Shown piece by piece: positions 1 through 5,441 of a stretch of 64,000 bases of DNA. The translations under genes and the position numbers were made by a program. Positions within the stretch are counted from its first letter, which is position 1, and each line of letters starts with the position of its first letter. The notes under the pieces are model-generated. The model saw nothing but the letters and a program-made list of their open reading frames with translations. It did no database searches and had not been told where the DNA came from. The DNA is from a virus: positions 62,001-126,000 of IMG/VR virus record IMGVR_UViG_3300023243_000009; one strand, written 5' to 3'.

Positions 1-191
1 AAGTGTTTATGCCAATTTTCAAAATTCATTATATTAAACCGGTGTTCATTAATAACTATATTTTTACTATTTGCCTCACTTAACAAAAACTTCATATACA
101 AGTCTTTTATATTAGCTTTATCGCATTCCCAAACATTGCTAACTTCTACCATATCCCATTGTTTATCGTGTATTTGTGTAATGTATATCAT
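1..191 (-). CDS. Small hypothetical protein, runs off the left edge
   Basis: An open frame starts with ATG at 191 (MIYITQIHDKQWDMVEVSNV) and is still open after 63 codons at the window edge. I do not recognise the family. It lies directly after repeat site 203-344 and is preceded by a 19-codon leader ORF (195-254) that stops 3 nt before its ATG, which suggests translational coupling. It is the left-most visible gene of the cassette array. The end is not in the window, so length and function are unknown. Confidence 0.55.
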   Translation of the reverse strand, partial: MIYITQIHDKQWDMVEVSNVWECDKANIKDLYMKFLLSEANSKNIVINEHRFNIMNFENWHKH

Positions 192-194
192 AAT

Positions 195-254
195 TTAAAC
201 TTTTAACAACAACGTACAAAGAAAATAAACTACTATTCGCTTTCCGTTGTTCAT
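195..254 (-). CDS. Leader ORF inside attC-like site (19 aa)
   Basis: ATG at 254 opens MNNGKRIVVYFLCTLLLKV. It begins in the loop between the two repeat halves, reads through the distal half (TACGTTGTTG encodes CTLLL) and stops 3 nt before the ATG of the next gene. The same layout recurs at 1044-1133 and 4395-4514. It may act as a coupling leader rather than a functional peptide. Confidence 0.35.
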   Translation of the reverse strand: MNNGKRIVVYFLCTLLLKV

Positions 255-344
255 TGTTTATTTGTGGGTTGTCGGTATTTCCGACATACCTCTATTTTTT
301 TTAATCGTTTACTTTACTTGTACAAATCCGTTGGCAGTAATAAC
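203..344 (-). repeat. attC-like cassette site (a)
   Basis: Proximal half TTACTGCCAACGGATTTGTA (about 321-344) and distal half TGTACGTTGTTG (about 205-220) lie 140 bp apart. The proximal half is complementary to the first bases of its own cassette at 568-577 (TTGGCAGTA), as expected for integron cassettes. The loop sequence at about 205-252 is nearly repeated in site (m). Confidence 0.6.
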
Positions 345-346
345 TA

Positions 347-580
347 CTAAGAGTACCATTTACCAATTTTCTCAAATTCTTCTACTACATCTTTACAATC
401 TAATTGTTCTAATAAATCACAAAGCAATCCGTCAGCTATACAATGGCTTTTTGCATAATCCCTCTGTCCTTGTCTTTCTTTTAGTTCACTAATTACTGCT
501 TTTTTAAAATCTAATTGTTTTTTGGTAAGTGCCATTTTATTAATATTTGTTTTTAATTTATCCGTTACTACTGCCAACAT
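347..580 (-). CDS. Hypothetical cassette protein (77 aa)
   Basis: The start codon spans the predicted cassette junction: ATG is followed at once by TTGGCAGTAG, the cassette's first bases. An internal Met at residue 16 (MALTKKQLDFKK) is an equally plausible start and would put the whole gene inside the cassette. The product is charged, probably helical, with no recognised domain. The stop codon is followed within a few bases by repeat half (a), so the cassette is compact. Confidence 0.55.
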   Translation of the reverse strand: MLAVVTDKLKTNINKMALTKKQLDFKKAVISELKERQGQRDYAKSHCIADGLLCDLLEQLDCKDVVEEFEKIGKWYS

Positions 581-781
581 CTTTTAAAGAAAAAAACTAA
601 TTTATCCTTTTTAATAAACCAATTCTAACAAGTGGGTTATTGTTTTGGCTTTCAACTAATCTTTTACGATAATCTTGTAAACTTTCGTTTTTCTTTGGCA
701 CTTTTATTAATTTTCCCATTTTTTACTTATTGTTTTAATTTATTCGTTTCTTTCCTTAAAAGGGTACGTTGTATTTAATGC
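566..781 (-). repeat. attC-like cassette site (b), long loop
   Basis: Proximal half AAATACAACGTACCC (about 761-781) and distal half AGATGTTGGCAGTAG (566-582). At 216 bp it is longer than most sites because a complete 40-codon ORF (597-719) sits in the loop. The proximal half matches the start of its own cassette near 1072-1083 (GTTGTATTT against AAATACAAC). Confidence 0.55.
597..719 (-). CDS. Small basic hypothetical protein (40 aa)
   Basis: ATG at 719, TAG at 597; the protein begins MGKLIKVPKKNESLQDYRKR and is rich in Lys and Arg. It lies wholly between the two halves of site (b), at the position where other sites only start an ORF that reads on into the next cassette. No family recognised. 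Confidence 0.45.
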   Translation of the reverse strand: MGKLIKVPKKNESLQDYRKRLVESQNNNPLVRIGLLKRIN

Positions 782-1038
782 TAATCTTTAGGCACATTAG
801 CACAAACAGTTCCTTCTTCTTGGTGTGTTTGGTTAACAAGTGGATTGCCTCTTACGCTTAAATTAAATGGCTCAACATAACCTTCTTTAGCAAAATACCA
901 TTTACCTTCATACTTAAATTCAAAACCGCTATCACGCATACAGATAGCCATTTCTTCACCATCACTTGTCTTTAATACAACAGATTTAAATACTTCTTCA
1001 AGTTGCATTATGTTTTTTTCGTTTACTGTAATTTTCAT
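781..1038 (-). CDS. Hypothetical cassette protein (85 aa)
   Basis: ATG at 1038 (MKITVNEKNIMQLEEVFKSV). Mixed alpha/beta composition with two Cys, no recognised domain. A 29-codon leader ORF encoded by site (c) (1044-1133) stops 5 nt upstream, so translation may be coupled to it. The stop is immediately followed by site (b). It is the main gene of a cassette of about 500 bp. Confidence 0.6.
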   Translation of the reverse strand: MKITVNEKNIMQLEEVFKSVVLKTSDGEEMAICMRDSGFEFKYEGKWYFAKEGYVEPFNLSVRGNPLVNQTHQEEGTVCANVPKD

Positions 1039-1043
1039 TTCAT

Positions 1044-1133
1044 TTATAATTTATAGTTAATAACCCGCACTAAAATACAACACCGTACAAAATTAATTGC
1101 TTGGTTTTGGTTTACTTGCGAACGTCCTCGCAT
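1044..1133 (-). CDS. Leader ORF inside attC-like site (29 aa)
   Basis: ATG at 1133 opens MRGRSQVNQNQAINF, reads through the distal half of site (c) (TGTACGGTGTTGTA encodes VRCCI) and stops 5 nt before the ATG at 1038. Low confidence as a functional peptide; a coupling role is inferred from its position. Confidence 0.3.
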   Translation of the reverse strand: MRGRSQVNQNQAINFVRCCILVRVINYKL

Positions 1134-1213
1134 CCTTTAACTTTATTTTTTATTTATTGGTTTTAGTGTTTTTTTTATCGCAACAAATCTTGTACGCGCA
1201 CGTTGTAACAAAT
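1068..1213 (-). repeat. attC-like cassette site (c)
   Basis: Proximal half TTGTTACAACGTGCGCGTA (about 1193-1213) and distal half TTGTACGGTGTTGTA (about 1075-1090), 146 bp overall, with an ATG in the loop at 1133. The proximal half is complementary at 9 of 10 positions to the start of its own cassette (TTGTTACAA near 1297-1306). Confidence 0.6.
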
Positions 1214-1257
1214 TATTTTTTATTAGGTTACTTTTCTGTTTGCAAATTATCGTAATT

Positions 1258-1377
1258 TCATTCCTCTTTTTCTTGGTCTGTTTGCAAAAAATCACTTGTA
1301 ACAACAACGTATAAATCATTATTACTGCTTAATGGGTTTCTAGAATAAAATTCATCTTTAAAATCTACTGGTCTCAT
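1258..1377 (-). CDS. Small ORF reading through an attC-like site (39 aa)
   Basis: ATG at 1377 lies in the loop of site (d). The frame runs through the distal half (TTATACGTTGTTGTTAC encodes LYVVVT) into the next cassette and stops at 1258 (ends DQEKEE). About 25 residues come from the upstream site and 14 from the cassette. No family recognised; it may be only a leader. Confidence 0.35.
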   Translation of the reverse strand: MRPVDFKDEFYSRNPLSSNNDLYVVVTSDFLQTDQEKEE

Positions 1378-1437
1378 AATTAAGTTTTAGTTTATTTATC
1401 CGTAACAATGTTTATACGCATAAGTTGTAGTGCATTA
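1295..1437 (-). repeat. attC-like cassette site (d)
   Basis: Proximal half ACTACAACTTATGCGTATA (about 1411-1437) and distal half TTATACGTTGTTGTTAC (about 1297-1314), 143 bp. It follows site (e) directly, so the cassette between them contains almost nothing but its own site. Confidence 0.6.
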
Positions 1438-1440
1438 AAA

Positions 1441-1710
1441 CGACACCACAACAACGTGTATAGGTAATTATTGCCCTTGCTTCACTATCTTATAACCAAG
1501 TTCGTGCAAATCTTCAAGCAAACGAATAGTCATAGTTGTTTTAGGTGTTTTCTCAAAAAACTCATAACCTCGCTCTTTTATTATGTGCAGTAATATGTTT
1601 TGCTCTTCAGCATTTGCACCTCCAAATAATTGTTCTATCTCTTTCATAATTTATTTTATTTTAATTAAATCGGGCAAAAACTACCCATACATAAACCGTT
1701 AGCAGTAATA
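1441..1710 (-). repeat. attC-like cassette site (e), long loop
   Basis: Proximal half TTACTGCTAACGGTTTATGT (about 1688-1710) and distal half CTATACACGTTGTTG (1447-1462). At 270 bp it is about twice the usual length, with a 59-codon gene in the loop. It could be a fusion of two cassettes that lost the inner halves. Confidence 0.5.
1468..1647 (-). CDS. Hypothetical cassette protein (59 aa)
   Basis: ATG at 1647, stop at 1468 (begins MKEIEQLFGGANAEEQNILL). Predicted mostly helical and acidic at its N-terminus, ending HELGYKIVKQGQ. I do not recognise it. It lies inside the long loop of site (e), starting about 25-45 nt after the proximal half, the same distance as the start codons in other sites. 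Confidence 0.5.
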   Translation of the reverse strand: MKEIEQLFGGANAEEQNILLHIIKERGYEFFEKTPKTTMTIRLLEDLHELGYKIVKQGQ

Positions 1711-1911
1711 TTAAATATCAATTGATTTAATTAATCCTTCCAGTTTTTCACGTGCGCCATCCCTAATGCTATGATAACCCCCAAGTTTGTTTTTACATAT
1801 ATCCATTGTGTTAATTAATGCATTTATCATTTGTGCTTTATCAGCCATACTAATGCTAACAACGTGTATATCACATTGCTGTTCTGTTTCTAGGTCTTTA
1901 CTTTTATCCAT
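1711..1911 (-). CDS. Hypothetical cassette protein with attC-encoded N-terminus (66 aa)
   Basis: ATG at 1911 lies in the loop of site (f). Residues of about 15-20 (DIHVVSIS) are encoded by the distal repeat half GATATACACGTTGTTAGC. The remainder (MADKAQMINALINTMDICKN) belongs to the cassette proper; Met21 is an alternative start just inside it. Probably helical, no recognised domain. The stop abuts site (e). Confidence 0.5.
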   Translation of the reverse strand: MDKSKDLETEQQCDIHVVSISMADKAQMINALINTMDICKNKLGGYHSIRDGAREKLEGLIKSIDI

Positions 1912-1990
1912 TTTATTTAGTTTATTACTTATTAAAAATTATTGTTTATCTACTCGCAACGCTACATACACAAATACGTTATATGCAATG
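1851..1990 (-). repeat. attC-like cassette site (f)
   Basis: Proximal half GCATATAACGTATTTGTGTA (1968-1987) and distal half ATATACACGTTGTTAGC (1854-1870), 140 bp. GTGTAT and ATACAC pair as inner boxes; the outer boxes pair imperfectly with each other and better with their own cassette ends. The loop holds the ATG at 1911. Confidence 0.65.
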
Positions 1991-2230
1991 CTAAATGTTT
2001 AATTGCTCTACTCGCCACGTTCGGTTTTTATGGTCTATCCATAGGCTTCTGCAATTTAATTGGTTTATTCTATCGCCGTAAATGTTTGTTACAAATCTAA
2101 AACCTCTCTTTTGTGCTTCTTCAGCGTCAATGCTTATAAATAATTGTCTGTACTTATCACGCACTTCAAATAACAACGTATAAAAAAAATTGCTACTTTC
2201 TCCATTTTTATAATCTAATTCTTTAAACAT
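1991..2230 (-). CDS. Hypothetical cassette protein with attC-encoded N-terminus (79 aa)
   Basis: ATG at 2230 in the loop of site (g). Residues FFYTLLFEV are encoded by the distal half (TTATACGTTGTTATTTG). The body ends GDRINQLNCRSLWIDHKNRT plus a short tail. The stop lies against site (f). No recognised family. Length and position fit one cassette per gene. Confidence 0.5.
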   Translation of the reverse strand: MFKELDYKNGESSNFFYTLLFEVRDKYRQLFISIDAEEAQKRGFRFVTNIYGDRINQLNCRSLWIDHKNRTWRVEQLNI

Positions 2231-2303
2231 AATTTATGATTTTATTTATTAATTTCACTATAATTAAACGCAACATTTCTTATACAATGCGTTGTAAACC
2301 ATA
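2161..2303 (-). repeat. attC-like cassette site (g)
   Basis: Proximal half GGTTTACAACGCATTGTATA (about 2281-2301) and distal half TTATACGTTGTTATTTG (about 2165-2182), 143 bp, with the start codon of the next ORF at 2230 in the loop. Confidence 0.6.
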
Positions 2304-2471
2304 TTATTGTTTAGTTCCATCCATTAAATTACAAGCCTCGCATTGTCTTTGGCAAGTGCTTTCATAATGTGGGTTCTTGTGGTCATAACAATAAAACGAT
2401 TCAACAACACCGTATATAAAGCATTTTTTCTTTACTTTCTTTTTACTAAACAACCTACTAATCAAACTCAT
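2304..2471 (-). CDS. Small Cys-rich cassette protein (55 aa)
   Basis: ATG at 2471, TAA at 2304. Begins MSLISRLFSKKKVKKKCF and contains a cluster YCYDHKNPHYESTC with CQRQCEAC following, so five Cys and two His could bind a metal (inference). Residues CFIYGVVES are encoded by the distal half of site (h). The basic N-terminus therefore comes from the upstream site and the Cys-rich body from the cassette. Confidence 0.5.
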   Translation of the reverse strand: MSLISRLFSKKKVKKKCFIYGVVESFYCYDHKNPHYESTCQRQCEACNLMDGTKQ

Positions 2472-2544
2472 TTTTTATCTATTAATTAGTTTTGTTGCTT
2501 AATTCAAGGTCGCAACGTACCTTATACAATTCGTTGGTAGTTAT
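2398..2544 (-). repeat. attC-like cassette site (h)
   Basis: Proximal half AACTACCAACGAATTGTATA (about 2522-2543) and distal half TATATACGGTGTTGTTG (about 2402-2418), 147 bp, ATG at 2471 in the loop. Confidence 0.6.
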
Positions 2545-2551
2545 TTTTTAT

Positions 2552-2698
2552 TTATAGATAATTAAAGATTATTATTAATAATAAAAAGCCTATTAATAGT
2601 AAAAAAGTAAATTTAATATCAAAAAAACAAATGCCAACATCTTTTATAACAAATTGCTTTTTATTTACTTTTTTACTAAATTGTTTATATTCTATCAT
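2552..2698 (-). CDS. Small membrane protein (48 aa)
   Basis: ATG at 2698, TAA at 2552. A basic N-terminus (MIEYKQFSKKVNKKQFVIKD) precedes a single hydrophobic segment (FTFLLLIGFLLLIIIF), so a one-pass membrane peptide is likely. The junction AGATGTTGGCATTTG of site (i) lies inside the frame at residues of about 20-24, so the cytoplasmic part comes from the upstream site and the membrane helix from the cassette. Confidence 0.45.
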   Translation of the reverse strand: MIEYKQFSKKVNKKQFVIKDVGICFFDIKFTFLLLIGFLLLIIIFNYL

Positions 2699-2769
2699 TT
2701 ATGTTATATTTATTTACTAATTATTAATTTACGCAAAATGCAATAAAAGGGTACGTTGTAAGTAATATT
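2629..2769 (-). repeat. attC-like cassette site (i)
   Basis: Proximal half TTACTTACAACGTACCC (about 2750-2769) and distal half AAAGATGTTGGCATTTG (about 2630-2647), 141 bp. Both halves resemble those of site (b), suggesting a shared origin. Confidence 0.6.
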
Positions 2770-2774
2770 ATTTA

Positions 2775-3074
2775 CTATCTTTTTGCTGCACTTGTAGAGC
2801 TACTGCTTAACGCGCCTATACCTAATATAAATCCGAAGTCATACCAACCTCCGTTATTATTTACAGCATATATTGCTATATCGCTACTAAACAAACTACC
2901 TATCCATGCAAATGGTGCAATCATTCCGTGCCAAAGTCCTCCCCAAAATCCATAAGGAGCAACTGTGGTACACGCTTCTATATTAGAGACATCGGCACAT
3001 CCCGTAAATAAGACTACAACCAACAACGTGTATAAAAAATACTTACTAATTCTGTTTAAATTTACTTTTTTCAT
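2775..3074 (-). CDS. Lipoprotein-like cassette protein (99 aa)
   Basis: ATG at 3074. The N-terminus has a lipoprotein signal: basic start MKKVNLNRISKY, hydrophobic FLYTLLVVVLFTG and a lipobox Cys (FTGC). Part of that hydrophobic core (YTLLVV) is encoded by the distal half of attC-like site (j), so the signal peptide spans two cassettes. The mature part is Gly/Trp-rich (WGGLWHGMIAPFAWIGSLF) and resembles small periplasmic or membrane proteins, family not recognised. The stop lies against site (i). Confidence 0.65.
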   Translation of the reverse strand: MKKVNLNRISKYFLYTLLVVVLFTGCADVSNIEACTTVAPYGFWGGLWHGMIAPFAWIGSLFSSDIAIYAVNNNGGWYDFGFILGIGALSSSSTSAAKR

Positions 3075-3156
3075 CTTTACTTATTTTAATTATTAATATT
3101 AAATTCTATTTATTTTTACTCGTACATTTTATACACAAATACGTTGGCAGTCATTA
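3011..3156 (-). repeat. attC-like cassette site (j)
   Basis: Proximal half GACTGCCAACGTATTTGTGT (about 3134-3153) and distal half TTATACACGTTGTTGGTTG (about 3015-3033), 146 bp. Inner boxes GTGTATAA and TTATACAC pair perfectly. The distal half lies within the coding sequence of the lipoprotein. Confidence 0.65.
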
Positions 3157-3183
3157 TTGTAAAAAGGCCACATATATTACGGC

Positions 3184-3393
3184 CTATATCGTGTCTAAAT
3201 GATAACTAATTATTCTTTCTTTTATTTCTTTGTCAGACAATTCTTTTATGGATTGACAATTAAATATGTATTTTTTATTATCAAATAAATCAATTAAATT
3301 ATATTCTGCTGAATAAGTATAACTACCGTGATTAACAAAAATTCTAAAATTTTCATTATCATTATTGTGTTTTACTACTAGATTATTTATCAT
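3184..3393 (-). CDS. Hypothetical protein (69 aa)
   Basis: ATG at 3393 (MINNLVVKHNNDNENFRIFV). Predicted beta-rich start followed by a helical tail, no domain recognised. It follows the Cys-rich gene at 3451-3672 with a 57-nt gap. The cassette between sites (k) and (j) seems to carry three genes, more than any other cassette here. Confidence 0.6.
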   Translation of the reverse strand: MINNLVVKHNNDNENFRIFVNHGSYTYSAEYNLIDLFDNKKYIFNCQSIKELSDKEIKERIISYHLDTI

Positions 3394-3450
3394 TTTTTTT
3401 TAATATATACTTATTTAAAATAGCTTTTAATTTTAATTTTTTTATTCATT

Positions 3451-3672
3451 TTATTTACCGCAATGCATTTCACAAAGACCATGTTTATTTTCAAATATAA
3501 CTCCTTTATTTGTTTTATTACAATCGTGTTCCACTATACAAGCAAACATATTAGTAGCTTCATTAGAAGCTCCTTGGTTTATCTTATTCCAAGGATGTTT
3601 AAATAACTCAATTTGGTTTTTACAATTACAACAGCATTCACCACTATGCCATCCTTTATCACATTTTATCAT
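3451..3672 (-). CDS. Cys/His-rich small protein (73 aa)
   Basis: ATG at 3672 overlaps the stop of the preceding small gene (TAATG). The N-terminus carries CDKGWHSGECCCNCKNQ followed by IELFKHPWN, with a second set ACIVEHDCN and GLCEMHCGK. Ten Cys with several His point to one or two metal sites (inference). Related short proteins occur widely in Bacteroidota and their phages as far as I recall, with no assigned function. Confidence 0.65.
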   Translation of the reverse strand: MIKCDKGWHSGECCCNCKNQIELFKHPWNKINQGASNEATNMFACIVEHDCNKTNKGVIFENKHGLCEMHCGK

Positions 3673-3800
3673 TAGTTCTGGTTTTGTTTTTTATCAAAAA
3701 TATTTAGCATATCTATTAAGTAGTAGATGGTCATAATTAAAAAATACACCCAAAATATAGGGTTGGTTAAAATAAAAAACTTATCTCCGTTTGTGTTCAT
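3672..3800 (-). CDS. Small membrane protein (42 aa)
   Basis: ATG at 3800, TAA at 3672 overlapping the next ATG. The protein starts MNTNGDKFFILTNPIFWVYF and continues LIMTIYYLIDMLNIF, giving one membrane helix and a polar tail. Coupling to the Cys-rich gene through the TAATG overlap suggests the two are made together. Confidence 0.5.
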   Translation of the reverse strand: MNTNGDKFFILTNPIFWVYFLIMTIYYLIDMLNIFDKKQNQN

Positions 3801-3845
3801 ATATTATGTATTTTAATTTTAAATAAAATTAATGGGGTTTTATAA

Positions 3846-3985
3846 AATAACTGCAACCAACAGCGTGTATAATTTATTAACAAATTTACTAAATTAACAT
3901 CAATCTACCAAATCTATTTTTATAGTGTACTTTTATTAATCACATAGTTAACAAACTATACACGCATAAGTTATATGCAATTAAT
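3846..3985 (-). repeat. attC-like cassette site (k)
   Basis: The clearest site. Proximal half TTGCATATAACTTATGCGTG with TATAG following (about 3957-3981) and distal half TTATACACGCTGTTGGTTGC (about 3851-3870). GCGTGTATA and TATACACGC pair perfectly over 9 bp. Total 140 bp. No start codon reads through this one. Confidence 0.7.
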
Positions 3986-4169
3986 CGGTGGTCTGTGTTA
4001 TTTTAACACCTCCTTGTATGCTGCCAAACGCACACCCTGCAAATAATAACCAATTCCATCCATATTCAAATGTTCCGTTTATAAAATCAACAATATGTAA
4101 TGCTAATCCTATTCCGCATACAAGAAGTAGCGTCATTCCCCAAATAAAAGTTCTTGTTTCTTTAGTCAT
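3981..4169 (-). CDS. Small membrane protein (62 aa)
   Basis: ATG at 4169 (MTKETRTFIWGMTLLLVCGI). Two hydrophobic segments, about residues 8-27 and 38-52, suggest a two-helix membrane protein. The distal half of site (l) (TTCTTGTATGCGGAAT) encodes LLLVCGIG inside the first helix. The stop lies against site (k). No family recognised. Confidence 0.6.
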   Translation of the reverse strand: MTKETRTFIWGMTLLLVCGIGLALHIVDFINGTFEYGWNWLLFAGCAFGSIQGGVKITQTTD

Positions 4170-4253
4170 TTTTATAAGTTTTATTTATTAATTAATATTT
4201 GTTTCTATTTATACGCTACTAGGCATACACAATGCTTTGTAAAAAATTAAACC
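4105..4253 (-). repeat. attC-like cassette site (l), divergent
   Basis: Proximal half TTACAAAGCATTGTGTATGC (about 4222-4242); the distal half is recognised mainly through TTGTATGCGGAATAGG (about 4107-4124), which resembles the complement of its own cassette end at site (k), TTATATGCAATTAATC. Weaker than the others. Confidence 0.4.
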
Positions 4254-4390
4254 TTACTTACTGTTTTTTTAATAAAGTAATCGTATTGTCCTTTTAATTC
4301 TATTAATTCTTTAGAGGCTTGTCTTCTGCAAGCTTTCCTATAAGCTGGGTTTTCTTGCTCCCACCATTTAAATCCTGTAAATCCTTTCAT
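4247..4390 (-). CDS. Small basic hypothetical protein (47 aa)
   Basis: ATG at 4390, TAA at 4247 (MKGFTGFKWWEQENPAYRKA). Trp-rich start, basic middle (CRRQASKE), helical tail. A 39-codon leader ORF stops 4 nt upstream. No family recognised. Confidence 0.5.
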   Translation of the reverse strand: MKGFTGFKWWEQENPAYRKACRRQASKELIELKGQYDYFIKKTVSKV

Positions 4391-4560
4391 CTGTTTAAAA
4401 TTTCACAACAACGCACAAAGAAAATAAACTACTTATCGCTTTCCGTTGTTTAGTTATTATTAATTTACGTTCTAATAAGTATAATCTAAATTTATATTTT
4501 ATTTTATAAATCATCGTTTACGTTTTTTATATATTCCTTAAAAGGTACTTTAACTACAAT
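4391..4560 (-). repeat. attC-like cassette site (m), right end of the array
   Basis: Distal half TTTGTGCGTTGTTGTGAAAT (about 4398-4419). The proximal half is weak: TTGTAGTTAAAGTACC with TTTTAAGG (about 4535-4556), similar to the proximal half of site (b), and it overlaps the stop of the cREC gene. Bases 4405-4450 nearly repeat 205-252. No further site is seen to the right. Confidence 0.45.
4395..4514 (-). CDS. Leader ORF inside attC-like site (39 aa)
   Basis: ATG at 4514 opens MIYKIKYKFRLYLLERKLII, reads through the distal half (FSLCVVVKF) and stops 4 nt before the ATG at 4390. Functional status uncertain; a coupling role is inferred. Confidence 0.35.
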   Translation of the reverse strand: MIYKIKYKFRLYLLERKLIITKQRKAISSLFSLCVVVKF

Positions 4561-4969
4561 ATTTAATAAAGTTATCCAGCAACCCTTTTATATTATCTGC
4601 ACCAACGGGGTTTGCGGAGTGTATAAATATCCTGGGTAATTTTTTCTGGTTGTCCATGCAATAATCTACTAACCATTGGGCACAATCCATTCCTGTTTTT
4701 TCCTTGTAACTCTCACCACGCCATTCTTGAAATTTTTTACTTTCATCATAATCTTCCCAAAAATATTCAGGTGTATAATGCTCATCCGCTAAATCGTGGT
4801 CGAAAGAAATAGCATCAGGTAACCCAAATATTCCAATCCATTTTACAAACTGTTCATAATTCAAAACCCAATTTATATTATAATCTCCACCATCCGCATC
4901 TGTTGGTACTTTACCTTCTTCATTTATAAAAGGGTTTCTAATATCGTCTAACCAAAGTAAGTTCTTCAT
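4550..4969 (-). CDS. cREC-type receiver-like protein (cyclic-phosphate processing)
   Basis: 139 aa. The start MKNLLWLDDIRNP carries the paired acidic residues of a receiver-like fold, followed by AISFDHDLADEH and, near the C-terminus, FIHSANPVGADNI. This set (WLDD.R.P, hDHDL, HS.NP.G) is the signature I associate with the cREC family, which comparative genomics predicts to act on 2',3'-cyclic-phosphate RNA ends. The function is therefore a family-level prediction. The gene sits at the right edge of the cassette array, and its stop codon overlaps site (m). A link with repair of cleaved tRNAs would suit a phage with so many tRNA genes, but that is inference. Confidence 0.6.
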   Translation of the reverse strand: MKNLLWLDDIRNPFINEEGKVPTDADGGDYNINWVLNYEQFVKWIGIFGLPDAISFDHDLADEHYTPEYFWEDYDESKKFQEWRGESYKEKTGMDCAQWLVDYCMDNQKKLPRIFIHSANPVGADNIKGLLDNFIKYCS

Positions 4970-5003
4970 TTATTCTTTTTTTTATATTTAAATTAATTGT
5001 ATA

Positions 5004-5441
5004 TTATTTTTCAATACTTTTAATGTGGGTACAGCGTCCATCTTTTGCTCTAATAGCTCCAAAGCAGTTACAACTATATTTAATTGAACCATCTAATTGA
5101 GTTGATTCCTTAGTTAGATATTCTTTATCCCCTTTAGATGAAATAAATCTATGGGTTATTACTTCAATTTTAAATTTTGCTTTTGGTTTAGGTTTATCCC
5201 ATATGATATCCTTTAAGTTGGTTTTTGGGTGAACTTCAACCCAACCTGGCATTAAATAATGCTTGCCACCTATGTTGGTTAACATTGGAGGATTGAAACC
5301 ATTAATATGTTTATATGTAAATCTTTTGACATAATGTACCGGACCAAATCCATCACTTACACTTAAACTTCCTTCAGAGTGTACTATACGAGTTCTAAAA
5401 TTTCTATGCTTATTTAGAGTACTAATTTCCCAAAGTGCCAT
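5004..5441 (-). CDS. SWIM zinc-finger protein
   Basis: 145 aa. The C-terminus reads YSCNCFGAIRAKDGRCTHIK, the CxC...CxH pattern of a SWIM zinc finger, a domain associated with nucleic-acid or protein binding. The first 100 residues are beta-rich with no domain I recognise. The ATG at 5441 overlaps the stop of the 38-aa gene upstream (TAATG), so the pair is probably translated together. Confidence 0.65.
   Translation of the reverse strand: MALWEISTLNKHRNFRTRIVHSEGSLSVSDGFGPVHYVKRFTYKHINGFNPPMLTNIGGKHYLMPGWVEVHPKTNLKDIIWDKPKPKAKFKIEVITHRFISSKGDKEYLTKESTQLDGSIKYSCNCFGAIRAKDGRCTHIKSIEK

Noticed and set aside
247-492. Plus-strand ORF of 81 codons in the cassette array
   Set aside because: Antisense to the 77-aa cassette gene and repeat site (a); its hydrophobic look comes from the A/T-rich opposite strand.
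1-4560. Reading the array as a CRISPR or as repeated promoters
   Set aside because: Units are not direct repeats with constant spacers; halves vary and are inverted relative to each other, and complementarity follows cassette ends. Promoters would not need pairing across a cassette.
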